A DNA stretch of 64,000 bases from Leptospirales bacterium (GTDB lineage Bacteria > Spirochaetota > Leptospiria > Leptospirales > Leptospiraceae): contig JAAFIR010000003.1 of NCBI GenBank assembly GCA_013297885.1, positions 155,422 to 219,421 on the forward strand, given 5' to 3'. This document shows, one piece after another, positions 27,253 to 37,305 of this stretch (the stretch's first letter is position 1; every line of letters begins with the position of its first letter). The translations under genes and the position numbers were made by a program. Under the pieces are notes generated by a model that did not search any database, was not told where the DNA came from, and saw only the letters and a list, made by a program, of their open reading frames with translations.

Positions 27253-28640
27253 AAAGAATTAATTTCTATTTTTTTGATTGCTTTAGAATATGTTTCATCT
27301 TTTGAGTCTGATTTGATTTGAATTTTATAAAAATCTTTTTGGTTAAAACTAGTTCTGAATACTTCTTGATTTGCAAATGAAATATAAATATTGGAACTTA
27401 CTAAAAGAATTTTCAACTCAACGTCATCTTTGTTATCTTTTAAACGGATTTTTTTTTCAAGAATTGAATTTTTAAAAAATAATATTGAATCTTTAGAATA
27501 TCTCAATGTCAAAACATCTTTTTCATTAAACAAACTAAAAAATATTTCTGAAGAATTTAGCTCAATTCCAGAAAAAAAATCTACTTTAATAAATTGAGAT
27601 GAAGGAACGATCCAACTAGTTTCAAGAACTTGAATCCCTTTATCAAAAATTAATCTTTCATCAAAACTAAGAGGTTCTTTCGAATAATAAAAATTTTCTT
27701 TTCCAATATTGAATATATTATTTTCATTTACAATATATAAAATTTTTTTAAATTCATTTTTTTTAAGTTCAAAGTTCATTTCAAAATTTTTTTGATTTTC
27801 TTTAAAAAATTCAATAAAATTTTTTCCAGAATTTAAATTCAGTTCAATATGATTTGTTAAAATACTTTTTTTATGATTTAAAATGATTTTTTCATTTTTC
27901 GGAAAACTCAAAATTTCTAAAATTGAGTCATTTTCTTTACCAAATTCTAAAATAGTTTTTTCATTTTGTAATAAAATAGTTTCAGTAAAATATTTTTCAC
28001 CTTTTCGTCTTGCTGAAATTTTGTGGAAGCCTTTTTTTAATTTATAATTAAAAATTGGAGTATTCCCAATTTTTTTTTCATCTAAAAAAATATCAGTGAG
28101 TGACTCTGACGAAAAAAAATCAACTTTTATAAATATTGATTTTTCTAAAATCGAAATAATTTCTTCTTTTTTTAATTTCATATTTATATTGATTTTATTT
28201 GGATTAAATTGATTTATTGGTGAAATTTTATTTTTGGTTTGATAAAAATAAAATTTTTCTTTTTTTGAATCGCTTAGATTTAAAACCAAATCAAGATTGT
28301 AAAAAATTTTATTTGTTTTTTTTGATTTTAAAATTTGTTTAATTAAAAATTCTTTTTCATTCGGTATTAATTTAGTTTCTATTAAAATAGAAGCGTTTTT
28401 TTTTTCTTTAAATCTTTCATTTCTCCAAAAATTTTTTAGCTCAGCTTTTAACTCTTCATTAAATGGAAATTCAAAATTATACTCAGAAAATTCATAAGAT
28501 ATTTCTTCATAGTTTTCTTTAAAATTAACTTTATTTAAATCCATATTTAATGGGGTAAAAACAAATTTTTCTGAACTAGAAATTTTTTCAGTTTCAAAAC
28601 TAGCACAAGAGATAAAAACAAGAAAAAAAAATTTAATCAT
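27249..28640 (-). CDS. lipoprotein with PEGA-like domain
   Basis: ATG at 28640 gives 463 residues. A TTG at 28649 would add three residues and is less likely. The signal MIKFFFLVFISCASFE has its lipobox cysteine at residue 12. Around residues 165-230 is a PEGA-like beta module (VDFFSSESLTDIFLDEKKIGNTP, FNYKLKKGFHKISARRKGEK), found in surface proteins and often cell-wall associated. The C-terminal 130 residues (DKGIQVLETSWIVPSSQFIKVDFFSG onward) look like a beta-sandwich. It overlaps the serB end by 8 bp and the TPR lipoprotein start by 4 bp, so the three are translationally coupled. Confidence 0.78.
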   Translation of the reverse strand: MIKFFFLVFISCASFETEKISSSEKFVFTPLNMDLNKVNFKENYEEISYEFSEYNFEFPFNEELKAELKNFWRNERFKEKKNASILIETKLIPNEKEFLIKQILKSKKTNKIFYNLDLVLNLSDSKKEKFYFYQTKNKISPINQFNPNKININMKLKKEEIISILEKSIFIKVDFFSSESLTDIFLDEKKIGNTPIFNYKLKKGFHKISARRKGEKYFTETILLQNEKTILEFGKENDSILEILSFPKNEKIILNHKKSILTNHIELNLNSGKNFIEFFKENQKNFEMNFELKKNEFKKILYIVNENNIFNIGKENFYYSKEPLSFDERLIFDKGIQVLETSWIVPSSQFIKVDFFSGIELNSSEIFFSLFNEKDVLTLRYSKDSILFFKNSILEKKIRLKDNKDDVELKILLVSSNIYISFANQEVFRTSFNQKDFYKIQIKSDSKDETYSKAIKKIEINSL

Positions 28641-29490
28641 TTCGATCAAATAAAAATAATAAAGAAGTCATTGGATGAAAATCAATCCAATTTAAAATTT
28701 CTTTTTTTAAACCTAGCTTCGCATGAAATCCAATTCCAATTCCTGCTTCCAAAATCATTGCAGCATCATTTGAACCATCACCGATAGCAATTGTGTATTT
28801 TTTATCTAATTGAAATTGATTTTTATATTGGATTAAAAGTTCTTTTTTCTTTTCTTTATTAATAATTTCACCTAAAATTTTTCCTGTGGTAAATCCATTT
28901 TCAAATTCTAAAAAATTTGCATGGTATATAGAAATCCCAAATTGGTCAGAAAATTTTTTCAAAATTGGAGTAAATCCCCCACTAAAAATTGCAATTTCAG
29001 ATTTTCTTTTTTTTAATGCATCAATTGTTTCTGGCACTCCGTGATGTGGATTTAGTCTAGAATAAACTTTTTCAAAAACAGTTTCATCTAGTTCATTTAA
29101 GAAACTTACTCTTTTTATTAGAGCTTGGTTAAAATCCAATCCACCTTCCATTGCATCTTTTGTAACTTTTGCAACTTCATCAAAAACTTTTTTTTCACGA
29201 GCTAACTCATCAATTACTTCTTCTTGAATTAATGTTGAGTCCATATCAAAACAAAACAAAGTTTTTTGATTTCGAGGGATTAATTCTTCCACTAGAATTA
29301 AATCAATTTTGAATACAGATAGTTTTTTTCTAAGCGAAATTAATTCTTCTCGATTTAATTCAAATTCGAAATAAGAAGCAAGTGTTTCTTTAATTAATGA
29401 ACCGTACAAATAAGAATCAAAAATTTCTCTTGGTAATTCTTTTTGTAAAATAGGAAAATCTTTTTCATTCGAAATAAAAATTAATTTCAT
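28633..29490 (-). CDS. serB: phosphoserine phosphatase
   Basis: This 285-residue HAD-family enzyme catalyses the last step of serine biosynthesis, O-phosphoserine to serine. Motif I is FCFDMDSTLIQEEVIDELA, with nucleophile and acid Asp near residues 81 and 83. Motif II is IAIFSGGFTP, and motif III/IV is IGDGSNDAAMI with a preceding conserved Lys region. About 75 N-terminal residues are an ACT-like or SerB-type regulatory extension. It starts at ATG, overlapping the SGNH lipoprotein stop by 4 bp. It is embedded in an otherwise surface-lipoprotein operon, which is not the usual context for serB. Confidence 0.94.
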   Translation of the reverse strand: MKLIFISNEKDFPILQKELPREIFDSYLYGSLIKETLASYFEFELNREELISLRKKLSVFKIDLILVEELIPRNQKTLFCFDMDSTLIQEEVIDELAREKKVFDEVAKVTKDAMEGGLDFNQALIKRVSFLNELDETVFEKVYSRLNPHHGVPETIDALKKRKSEIAIFSGGFTPILKKFSDQFGISIYHANFLEFENGFTTGKILGEIINKEKKKELLIQYKNQFQLDKKYTIAIGDGSNDAAMILEAGIGIGFHAKLGLKKEILNWIDFHPMTSLLFLFDRND

Positions 29491-30290
29491 TTTAAATAAG
29501 GTCTCACAAGTTTTCCAATTAATTTATAACCTTCTTCATTAAAATGGATAGAATCTTTTTTGAGAGTTTTTTTATCTATAAGAACATACTCATCTTTGAT
29601 TTGAGTTTTGTCTAAATTTAGCATTTCATCCCATAAATCAATGTAGATGAATTTTTTTTCTTTGGATAGATTCATTAAACTTTGGTTGTGCAAAGGAACA
29701 ATTGAATTTAATTCTGTTGCCAGTGTAGGTGGTACTGATAAAAAAATGATTTTGGTATTTTTGTTATAAGAATAGATTTTGTCTATAATTTTTGAAGTAT
29801 TGTTTTTTATTATTGAAAGACATTTTCCATTGATTAAATCATTTCCACCAATTTCTAAAATAATAGTTTTTGGTTTTAAATTAAATACATTTGAGTCTAG
29901 TCTTTCGTATAGAAGCTCAGTAGTATCACCAAAAATACCTCTACCAACTATATCTTTATTTGGAAATTCTCTTTTGATTGCTTCATCTGTAAATAGATGA
30001 ATTAAACTATTTCCGATAATTACAATTTCAGCTTTTTTCTTTTCAAGATTTTTATTTTGATATTCAGATTGAAATTTTTCCCAACCATTTTTTAAATAAA
30101 ATTCATAAAGTTCAGAATCTTTCATTCCTGGGCTTTTGTCACATTCAAAGTTTTTTTGATAATAATTTGAAAAAGAAGATTTTTTTTTGGTTAGCAAGGT
30201 TATCTTGGAGAGAGTAGAACAACTCTCTCCTAGAAATAGGATGATGAATAGTAAAAGACTATTTTTTAGCTTCATCTTCCTTTGGCTCAT
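29487..30290 (-). CDS. SGNH/GDSL-family hydrolase lipoprotein
   Basis: This 267-residue protein has the signal SLLLFIILFLGESC giving a lipobox Cys near residue 24. Block I is IVIIGNSLIHLF, with the Ser nucleophile in GNS. Block II Gly is in GRGIFGDTT, block III Asn is in LEIGGNDLI, and block V is DSIHFNEEGY with the catalytic Asp and His. All four SGNH positions are present. It is probably an acylhydrolase on lipid, sugar or glycan esters at the cell surface. ATG at 30290 is used. ATG at 30275 is equally possible and has AAGGAAG just upstream. It overlaps both neighbours. Confidence 0.88.
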   Translation of the reverse strand: MSQRKMKLKNSLLLFIILFLGESCSTLSKITLLTKKKSSFSNYYQKNFECDKSPGMKDSELYEFYLKNGWEKFQSEYQNKNLEKKKAEIVIIGNSLIHLFTDEAIKREFPNKDIVGRGIFGDTTELLYERLDSNVFNLKPKTIILEIGGNDLINGKCLSIIKNNTSKIIDKIYSYNKNTKIIFLSVPPTLATELNSIVPLHNQSLMNLSKEKKFIYIDLWDEMLNLDKTQIKDEYVLIDKKTLKKDSIHFNEEGYKLIGKLVRPYLK

Positions 30291-30447
30291 TCATTCTGAA
30301 TCTTTTATGCCAATCTGCGATTTGCTCTTGCACATATTGTTCAGAATCACAGATTCTAAACTCAATTGGATGACTTGTAGCAATATCAATCAATTTGGCT
30401 TCAATATAACCATTTTTGAGTTTATTAATCTCAATTTTATATCTCAT
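30259..30447 (-). CDS. small conserved-type cytoplasmic protein
   Basis: This 62-residue ORF is preceded by a strong GGAGGT ribosome binding site 5 bp before ATG, which is the best in this area and supports a real gene. The sequence RYKIEINKLKNGYIEAKLIDIATSHPIEFRICDSEQYVQEQIADWHKRF is beta-beta-alpha-like with no signal or membrane segment. It is not recognised. It leads the SGNH-serB-PEGA-TPR operon, overlapping the next gene by 17-32 bp. Confidence 0.72.
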   Translation of the reverse strand: MRYKIEINKLKNGYIEAKLIDIATSHPIEFRICDSEQYVQEQIADWHKRFRMNEPKEDEAKK

Positions 30448-30480
30448 TTCTGACCTCCAAACAACCCTAAATGTCAGATT

Positions 30481-31857
30481 TTAGGACTTCTTTAACTTTT
30501 CAATCTCTTCTAAAGTCGCTTTTTCATTATATTTTAAAAAGAACAAAATAGCTAATAAACAAAAAATTGCAGAAGCTGGTCCAGTTAAACGAATCCCTAA
30601 CGGATTTGCAGCATCTCTACCTAAAAGTAAAAGTGATGTAAAAATTAAAATAGCAATTGTTTGACCAAGCTTAGACATCAAAGTTCTTGCAGCATAAAAC
30701 AAACCTTCTCTTTTTGAGCCAGTTTTTAAAGCATCTAGTTCAGCAATATCTGCAAGAATTGCATTCGGTAAAATTCCAAGAATTGCCATTGGTACAGCAG
30801 CAATTAAAACAATCATATATCCTTGAATTAATTTAGGAATTGGAAGTCCATCTCCAAGAAAATAAACAAATATAAATAGAGTTAAGAAAAAACAAAATGC
30901 AATTATCACTAATGGTTTTTTGCCAATTCTTTTTGCAACTGAATTTACTAGTGGATACAATATGAATGAAAATAATCCAAGAACAGTCATTAACTCACCT
31001 TGCATTTTTTCTTCCTGTCCTAATAAAACTGTTATATAATAAATGAGACCAGTTTGTAAAATTGTTACACTTAAAAAATAGGCTAAATCAGAAAGTGAGA
31101 AATATAAAAAACTTTTGTTTTTGAATGTTAACGCCATTGCTTCTTTAAATGGAATATCTGAGGGTTCTGATTCACAATATTCTTTTTCTTTAATTGCAAA
31201 AACTGGAAAATACATACAAATTGTTGCGAAAGCACATAATATTCCAAGTGTAATTTGAATTGCTTGGACTTTTGTCAAATGAAAGCTTGGTTCGTTTAAC
31301 AATCTATCCCACATCCCAGGTGCAAAACTTGCAATTGCTATCCCAAGAAAATAAGTTACAGAAATATAAGTTGATAAATTTAATCTTTCTTGAGAAGTTC
31401 TACCAAGTTCTGGAATTAAGGCAAAATAAGGTGTTACATAAATAGTTAAAAATAAATAAAATAAAAATAGTGCAACTATCATCCAAACTAAATTCAATGT
31501 GGACATGGTTGAATCAGGTGGTAAAAATATTAATAAACAAAATACTGCTGCAGGCATTCCACCAACTGCTAAAAAAGGAATCCTTCTTCCCCATTTTGTT
31601 TTTGCTTGGTCAGATTTATTTGCAATAATTGGATCAGTAACTGCATCCCAAAGACGACCCACTGCAGAAACTAGTCCAATAACATTAAATATAACTAAAA
31701 TTGCAGTATCTGTTATTAAAATTGGAATCCCAGCTTCTTTCGGAGGTAAGTAAAAATATACTAACCAAGAACTGATAATATTGATAAGCAAAGACCAACC
31801 TAGTTGACCAATTGCGTAAGCTACTTGTTTTCTTAATGGTAAAGAAGGTTTACTCAT
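30481..31857 (-). CDS. MFS transporter of the GPH (glycoside-pentoside-hexuronide/MelB-like) type
   Basis: This 458-residue protein has about twelve membrane helices. The N-terminal half carries the MelB-family signature WDAVTDPIIANKSDQAKTKWGRR-like segment at residues 68-90. That places it among cation-coupled sugar or related symporters of the GPH group, though the sugar-binding specificity cannot be read. ATG has a GAGG ribosome site. It stands alone as a transcription unit next to the small-ORF operon, with the divergent 719-residue membrane gene on the other side. Confidence 0.88.
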   Translation of the reverse strand: MSKPSLPLRKQVAYAIGQLGWSLLINIISSWLVYFYLPPKEAGIPILITDTAILVIFNVIGLVSAVGRLWDAVTDPIIANKSDQAKTKWGRRIPFLAVGGMPAAVFCLLIFLPPDSTMSTLNLVWMIVALFLFYLFLTIYVTPYFALIPELGRTSQERLNLSTYISVTYFLGIAIASFAPGMWDRLLNEPSFHLTKVQAIQITLGILCAFATICMYFPVFAIKEKEYCESEPSDIPFKEAMALTFKNKSFLYFSLSDLAYFLSVTILQTGLIYYITVLLGQEEKMQGELMTVLGLFSFILYPLVNSVAKRIGKKPLVIIAFCFFLTLFIFVYFLGDGLPIPKLIQGYMIVLIAAVPMAILGILPNAILADIAELDALKTGSKREGLFYAARTLMSKLGQTIAILIFTSLLLLGRDAANPLGIRLTGPASAIFCLLAILFFLKYNEKATLEEIEKLKKS

Positions 31858-32006
31858 TTTTAACCTCTATAATTTTTCTTTAGTTTGTCTAAATGAATTT
31901 ATACTTTTTTTTATGCAAGTAGAATTCAATTTTAGTTAAAAAAACTTTTGGGCTGAATTGGAAACATTTTTTTTAAGTTTTAAAAAAAGCAAATTTAAAA
32001 AGAATA

Positions 32007-34166
32007 GTGTTTGTGAGTGAGAAGATTCAGAATCAAAACTTTAGATTTAGGCAAATTCCTAACCTGTTTTTATGTATCATTATTGGTTTTTTGGGTGCTT
32101 TATCTTTACAAAGTATTTATGGAGAAATTTTAAAAGTTGAATTAAAAGCTAGTAATATTCTCACCACAAAAATCATATTAGCTTGTTTATTTTTATTTGG
32201 GTTTTTTTTTAAAAAAATTCTATCTGAAAAAATCTTATTCATTTTTGAAATCTCAATTACTTTTTTACTTCTTTTACAAATGATCTTTATTGGTTTTTTA
32301 TCTTCAGGACTCATCCAAGTTGACTATATTTTCCACACAGATATTTTTTCTTTTTTTGCAGGAATTGACGTTGTTGCAACTGGAATTTTATTTTCATTCT
32401 TAAAACAGTTTAGGCTTTGGTTTTTTTTAATGGGTGGAGTTTTATTTACAATTTATAAAATTTTAAATCCAGAAATTGTTTTTAAACCAGAAATTTATTT
32501 AATGCCTTTAATTTTTTGTTTATTTTTAGAATTAGTTTTGTATTCGATGTATCTAAAGGCTTTACAAAAAAATATTGTGAAAAAAAAATTAAAAACTTTT
32601 TCGTTAAATGATTCATTTTTTTATATTTTTCTTTCATTATTTATTTTTCATTTAATTCATTATTATATTGTAGAATCAAGTCCTGACAAATTTATTTTGG
32701 GAGCAGGTGCTGGTTTATTTTTATTTAATATTTTATACCACTATAGAATTTTTTTAAAAAAAGAAAAATGGAAATTTATCATTGCAAGAGTTTTACTCGT
32801 TTTAAGCTTATTACTAAGTTTTCATTTTTCAAAATTTTCTACTTTTGCAATTTTTTTATTTTTTATAGACACATCAATTATTAGTTTTTTTAGACCAAGA
32901 GAAGTAAAAAAACCAAATTTGCTTTCTAGCATTTTATTTGGAATTATAATTGCAATTTCTGTTCAATATTTAAATGAAAATCAATCAAAATCAATTTTAT
33001 TCTTTGGTATTATTTTTCTCATAACAGCTGGACTCTTTACTCCAATATTTATAGAAAGAAAACATTCTATTTTAATGAGTATTTTGTTTTTAATTGGAAC
33101 CTACTTTTTTTCTTTATTTTTATATACACCAATTCCTTATGATGATAAACTAAGCTTCAGAGAAGAAGAAAAATTAAAACCAATTCCTTATTTATTATTA
33201 CCTTTTGAATTGGATGAAGAAAAATTTGTTTTTCATAATTTATCTTTACCATTTAAAAATACAGAAACTTTACCAAAAAAAAATAATTTCCAAAATAAAA
33301 CAATTTTACTTGGAATTGATGAAAGAACAGAAATTATTTTGACTTATGCTGAATCGTTAAAAAAAAATTCTTTACCTTTTGTATTATTTTCAACTAATAA
33401 AAAATTACAAATCAATTTGGATTTAACCAAAAAAACATTCCCATTATTTCAAATTTATTTCCCAAAAAATCTTTTTCCAGATTCTATTTTTGAGGAAAAT
33501 CAATTTTTCAAAAAAGAATATTTATCTGAACAAGAAGCTGTTTCTAATTATTCGAATATTATAAAAAATTTAATCCAATATTCTGGTGGATTTAACTTGG
33601 ATACTTACCAAAACTTAAATTCAAAATTTTTTAATTCATTTAAAAACTACTCAGAATATTATGCAAAAAATGAAAAGTTTGAAGAATCAATTTATTTTGC
33701 AAATTTGGCTTTTATGTTTAAAGAAAAAAATGAAGAATTAGAAAGTTTAATTTATTCTTCTATATTAAACATTACACCCGAAACAAACCAAATAAATATA
33801 ATGGAAATTTTAATTAAACGAAATCAATTTAAAGAAAAAATTGGAAAAAGATTGTTCCCTCTATATTTAAGCCTCAACGAAAAAGAAAAAGCAATTTTAA
33901 TTATAAATGATTTAATTGAATATTATAATTCTATTGCTGGAGAAGAAGTTGTAGAAGAAATTAAAAATTTAAAAGTGGAAAAAGCAAAAATTTTTTTATC
34001 CAATTCCAATATTTCTGGAGCTGAAGAAATAATTGCAACAGAAGAAAGAAAAGAACTAAATTCAGTTGTTTGGGCAAAACTCAGAGCTGATTTGAAAATG
34101 TTAAAAGAAAATACTTATAGAATTTATATCCCAGTAGACAATAATCCAAGGAATGAAGAGCCATGA
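32007..34166 (+). CDS. polytopic membrane protein with C-terminal helical repeats, coupled to motA
   Basis: This protein has up to 719 residues. The start is GTG at 32007; another GTG at 32013 is possible and neither has a strong ribosome site. Residues 15-375 form about 12 membrane helices. The N-terminal part (CIIIGFLGALSLQSIYGEIL) faintly resembles the membrane half of spermidine-synthase-like proteins, but no synthase domain is present. Residues 400-719 are soluble, with TPR-like pairs (NEKFEESIYFANLAFMFKEKNEELESLIYSS, LYLSLNEKEKAILIINDL). Its stop overlaps the MotA-like start by 4 bp. Family not recognised; a link to motor or transport is inference. Confidence 0.7.
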   Translation: MFVSEKIQNQNFRFRQIPNLFLCIIIGFLGALSLQSIYGEILKVELKASNILTTKIILACLFLFGFFFKKILSEKILFIFEISITFLLLLQMIFIGFLSSGLIQVDYIFHTDIFSFFAGIDVVATGILFSFLKQFRLWFFLMGGVLFTIYKILNPEIVFKPEIYLMPLIFCLFLELVLYSMYLKALQKNIVKKKLKTFSLNDSFFYIFLSLFIFHLIHYYIVESSPDKFILGAGAGLFLFNILYHYRIFLKKEKWKFIIARVLLVLSLLLSFHFSKFSTFAIFLFFIDTSIISFFRPREVKKPNLLSSILFGIIIAISVQYLNENQSKSILFFGIIFLITAGLFTPIFIERKHSILMSILFLIGTYFFSLFLYTPIPYDDKLSFREEEKLKPIPYLLLPFELDEEKFVFHNLSLPFKNTETLPKKNNFQNKTILLGIDERTEIILTYAESLKKNSLPFVLFSTNKKLQINLDLTKKTFPLFQIYFPKNLFPDSIFEENQFFKKEYLSEQEAVSNYSNIIKNLIQYSGGFNLDTYQNLNSKFFNSFKNYSEYYAKNEKFEESIYFANLAFMFKEKNEELESLIYSSILNITPETNQINIMEILIKRNQFKEKIGKRLFPLYLSLNEKEKAILIINDLIEYYNSIAGEEVVEEIKNLKVEKAKIFLSNSNISGAEEIIATEERKELNSVVWAKLRADLKMLKENTYRIYIPVDNNPRNEEP

Positions 34167-34906
34167 TTTTTAGTACATATTTTGGAATTTTTTTAGCAAT
34201 AATTTCAGTTATATTTGCAATTATTTTAGAAGGAGCTCATCTAGGGGCTTTTTTTAAAATTTCTGCATTATTTTTAATTTTAGGTGGAACAATAGGAGCA
34301 ACTTATGCAAGTTTTTCAAATCAACAAATTAAACATTTAACTAAAACTCTAAAAGAAATTTTTTCGTCAAACACTGAACAAGACTATATAGAATTGTTTA
34401 TAAAACTTTCAGATAAAACAAGAAAAGATGGTTTGCTTTCTCTAGAAGATGAAATTGAACAAATCGATTCTGATCTAGCAAAAAAAGGTTTGAGACTTGT
34501 TGTTGATGGAACAGATCCTTCTACTGTTGAAGAAATTTTATTTGAATGGTCAGATGAAAAAGAAGAGGAAGAAATTTTTTCTGCAAAAGTTTTAGAAACT
34601 GCCGGTGGATTTTGTCCAACAATTGGTATCATTGGAACTGTGATGGGACTTGTTCATGTTCTTGAAAATTTGGGAGCTGGGACTGCTGCTCTTGGTCAAG
34701 GAATTGCAACTGCATTTATAGCAACATTTTATGGAATCGGTTTTGCTAACTTATTTTTTTTACCCCTTGCAAACAAAGTAAAATCTTATTCAAAACAAGA
34801 AAACCAGATTCGTCATGGAATTATTCGGGGGATTTTATCTATCATGCAAGGTGACAACAAAAGAATTATGTTAGAAAGAATGTCTCCTTTTATTAAATCT
34901 GAATAA
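34163..34906 (+). CDS. motA: MotA-like flagellar motor stator / proton-channel protein
   Basis: This 247-residue MotA/TolQ/ExbB superfamily protein has two N-terminal helices with LILGGTIGATYASF. A charged cytoplasmic loop (RKDGLLSLEDEIEQI, KKGLRLVVDGTD) follows. Then come two C-terminal helices with CPTIGIIGTVMGLVHVLENL and TAFIATFYGIGFANLFFLPLANKVK, which include the conserved prolines of the channel. The RKDGLLSLE loop and DGTDP element favour MotA over ExbB. No motB follows; the next 266 bp contain only a repeat copy. The partner must be encoded elsewhere, or this copy is specialised with the membrane protein that overlaps its start. Confidence 0.88.
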   Translation: MIFSTYFGIFLAIISVIFAIILEGAHLGAFFKISALFLILGGTIGATYASFSNQQIKHLTKTLKEIFSSNTEQDYIELFIKLSDKTRKDGLLSLEDEIEQIDSDLAKKGLRLVVDGTDPSTVEEILFEWSDEKEEEEIFSAKVLETAGGFCPTIGIIGTVMGLVHVLENLGAGTAALGQGIATAFIATFYGIGFANLFFLPLANKVKSYSKQENQIRHGIIRGILSIMQGDNKRIMLERMSPFIKSE

Positions 34907-34993
34907 TTAAACAATTTTTTCAATTAGGTAGATTCATTTTTTAAAACATTATAGAATATTTTTTAATCGAAACCTATTTTTAAAATTCTATTT

Positions 34994-35116
34994 GTAAAGC
35001 GATAGAGATACAAAAAGTCCGAAGGAGTCCGAAGCCCTTGGGCTGAAGTGACCAAGCTTTTTGTAGCTCGGGTTTTGATGAAAAAATATTTTATTTTTCA
35101 TCTAAACATCGCCCAA
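34994..35116 (-). repeat. structured intergenic repeat family copy before mutA
   Basis: On the minus strand this starts CTTTTTGGGCGATG and forms GATGAAAA..TTTTCATC pairing. It passes through CCCGAGCTAC, forms a long CAAAAAG ... CTTTTTG stem around GC-rich text, and ends ATCGCTTTAC. The GGGCGA left end and GAGCTAC centre match the copy after rpoD. It lies between the MotA-like gene and methylmalonyl-CoA mutase. This copy reads against the flanking genes. Confidence 0.5.
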
Positions 35117-35172
35117 AAAGAACTTAAAATATACTGCTTGATTTTTACTCCCTTTTCAAAAATTTAAAATCT

Positions 35173-37305
35173 ATGGATAATGCAAACCTAGACGAATGGA
35201 AAAAATTAGCACAAGATATGGACCTAAAAGGGAAAGATGTTTCCTCTTTAATTTGGAACTCACCAGAAGGAATTCCAATCAAGCCGCTTTATACTTATGA
35301 AGATTTACTTCAGTTAAATTTTACAAATACTCTTCCAGGAATTTTTCCATTTCTTCGTGGTCCTCGAGCAACCATGTATTCACATCAACCTTGGACAATT
35401 CGTCAGTATGCTGGCTTTTCTACTGCCGAAGAATCAAATGCATTTTATAGAAAAAATTTGGCTGCTGGTCAAAAAGGTCTTTCAGTTGCATTTGATTTGG
35501 CTACTCATCGCGGTTATGATTCAGATCACGAAAGAGTAATTGGAGATGTGGGTAAAGCTGGTGTTGCAATTGATTCTGTTGAAGACATGAAAATTTTATT
35601 CGATCAAATTCCTTTAAAAGACATGTCTGTTTCGATGACAATGAATGGAGCAGTGATTCCAGTGCTTGCAATGTTCATTGTTGCTGGTGAAGAACAAGGT
35701 GCAAAAATTTCTGAACTTTCTGGCACAATCCAAAATGATATTTTAAAAGAATTTATGGTTAGGAATACTTATATTTATCCGCCAGCACCAAGTATGAGAA
35801 TTATTGGAGACATCATTGAATACACTTCAAAATTTATGCCTCGATTTAATTCTATTTCTATCAGTGGTTATCATATTCAAGAAGCTGGTGGAAATGCCGT
35901 ACAGGAATTAGCATACACTCTCGCAGATGGAATGGAATATGTAAAAACAGCTCTTGCTCGTGGACTGAATGTGGATGATTTTGCTCCTAGGCTTTCTTTC
36001 TTTTGGGGAATTGGAATGAACTTTTTTATGGAGATTGCAAAACTTCGTGCTGGTCGATTATTTTGGGCTGAGCTAATGAGTCAGTTTAACCCAAAAAAAC
36101 AAATGAGTATGGCACTTAGAACTCATTGCCAAACTTCTGGTTGGTCTCTCACAGAACAAGATCCATACAATAATGTAATCCGCACAACAATTGAAGCGAT
36201 GGCTGCAGTTCTTGGTGGCACACAAAGTTTGCACACAAACGCACTTGATGAAGCTGTTGCACTTCCAACAGAATTTTCTGCTCGTATTGCAAGAAACACT
36301 CAATTGATTATTCAAAACGAAACTCAGATTCCTCGTGTAATTGATCCACTTGGTGGTTCTTATTACATCGAGTCACTCACAAATTCAATTTTGCAAGAAG
36401 CAAAAAAACTTTTTCACGAAGTGGAAGCACATGGCGGAATGGCAAAAGCTGTTGAGCTTGGTTTACCAAAAATGAAAATTGAAGAGTCAGCTGCAAAAAA
36501 ACAAGCATTGATCGATCAAGGAATTGAAGTGATTGTGGGAGTGAACAAGTATAAATTAAAAACTGAAGATAAAATGGAAATTTTGGATATTGATAATACT
36601 GCTGTTCGTGAAAAACAAATTGCACGACTCAATCAAATTAAAAAAACCAGAGACTCAAGCAAAGTAGAATCTATTTTAAATCAAATTACGGAAAGTTCTG
36701 TGAGTGGAAAAGGAAATCTTTTAGAACTCGCAGTTGAAGCGAGTCGAGCAAGAGCTACACTTGGAGAAATTTCTTTTGCAATGGAAAAATCTTTTGGTCG
36801 TCATCAAGCTGTTATAAGAACAATTTCAGGTGTGTATTCAAGTTTAAATACTGAAAACGAAAAATTTTCTTTGGTGACAAAACGAGTAGAAGAATTTGCG
36901 AAGAATGAAGGTAGAAGACCAAGAATGATGGTTGCCAAAATGGGACAAGATGGTCACGATAGAGGTGCAAAAATTATTTCTACTGCATTTGCAGATATGG
37001 GTTTTGATATTGATGTTGCTCCACTTTTTCAAACTCCATCTGAGGTAGCAAAACAAGCAATTGAAAATGATGTTCATATCATTGGTGTTAGCTCTCAAGC
37101 TGCTGGACACAAAACATTAATTCCTGAACTCATTTCCATTTTGAAAAAACAAAATGTAGATGATATGTTGATTATTGCTGGGGGTGTGATTCCTCCACAG
37201 GATTACGAATTTTTGTACAATGCTGGAGTTGCTGCTGTGTTTGGTCCTGGAACTGTGATTCCAGATGCAGCAATAAAAATTTTAGACATCTTAGAAAAAA
37301 AATAA
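35173..37305 (+). CDS. methylmalonyl-CoA mutase, large subunit with fused B12-binding domain
   Basis: This 710-residue adenosylcobalamin-dependent mutase interconverts methylmalonyl-CoA and succinyl-CoA. The TIM-barrel substrate domain carries [40 protein letters not shown], and later [19 protein letters not shown]. The C-terminal cobalamin domain has the DGHDRGAKI motif (DxHxxG, lower axial His) and [10 protein letters not shown] and GGVIPPQD. Length is that of the catalytic subunit. No small subunit, MeaB-type GTPase or epimerase is adjacent, so assembly partners must lie elsewhere or the enzyme is a homodimer. Its stop overlaps the next gene's start by 1 bp. Confidence 0.95.
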   Translation: MDNANLDEWKKLAQDMDLKGKDVSSLIWNSPEGIPIKPLYTYEDLLQLNFTNTLPGIFPFLRGPRATMYSHQPWTIRQYAGFSTAEESNAFYRKNLAAGQKGLSVAFDLATHRGYDSDHERVIGDVGKAGVAIDSVEDMKILFDQIPLKDMSVSMTMNGAVIPVLAMFIVAGEEQGAKISELSGTIQNDILKEFMVRNTYIYPPAPSMRIIGDIIEYTSKFMPRFNSISISGYHIQEAGGNAVQELAYTLADGMEYVKTALARGLNVDDFAPRLSFFWGIGMNFFMEIAKLRAGRLFWAELMSQFNPKKQMSMALRTHCQTSGWSLTEQDPYNNVIRTTIEAMAAVLGGTQSLHTNALDEAVALPTEFSARIARNTQLIIQNETQIPRVIDPLGGSYYIESLTNSILQEAKKLFHEVEAHGGMAKAVELGLPKMKIEESAAKKQALIDQGIEVIVGVNKYKLKTEDKMEILDIDNTAVREKQIARLNQIKKTRDSSKVESILNQITESSVSGKGNLLELAVEASRARATLGEISFAMEKSFGRHQAVIRTISGVYSSLNTENEKFSLVTKRVEEFAKNEGRRPRMMVAKMGQDGHDRGAKIISTAFADMGFDIDVAPLFQTPSEVAKQAIENDVHIIGVSSQAAGHKTLIPELISILKKQNVDDMLIIAGGVIPPQDYEFLYNAGVAAVFGPGTVIPDAAIKILDILEKK

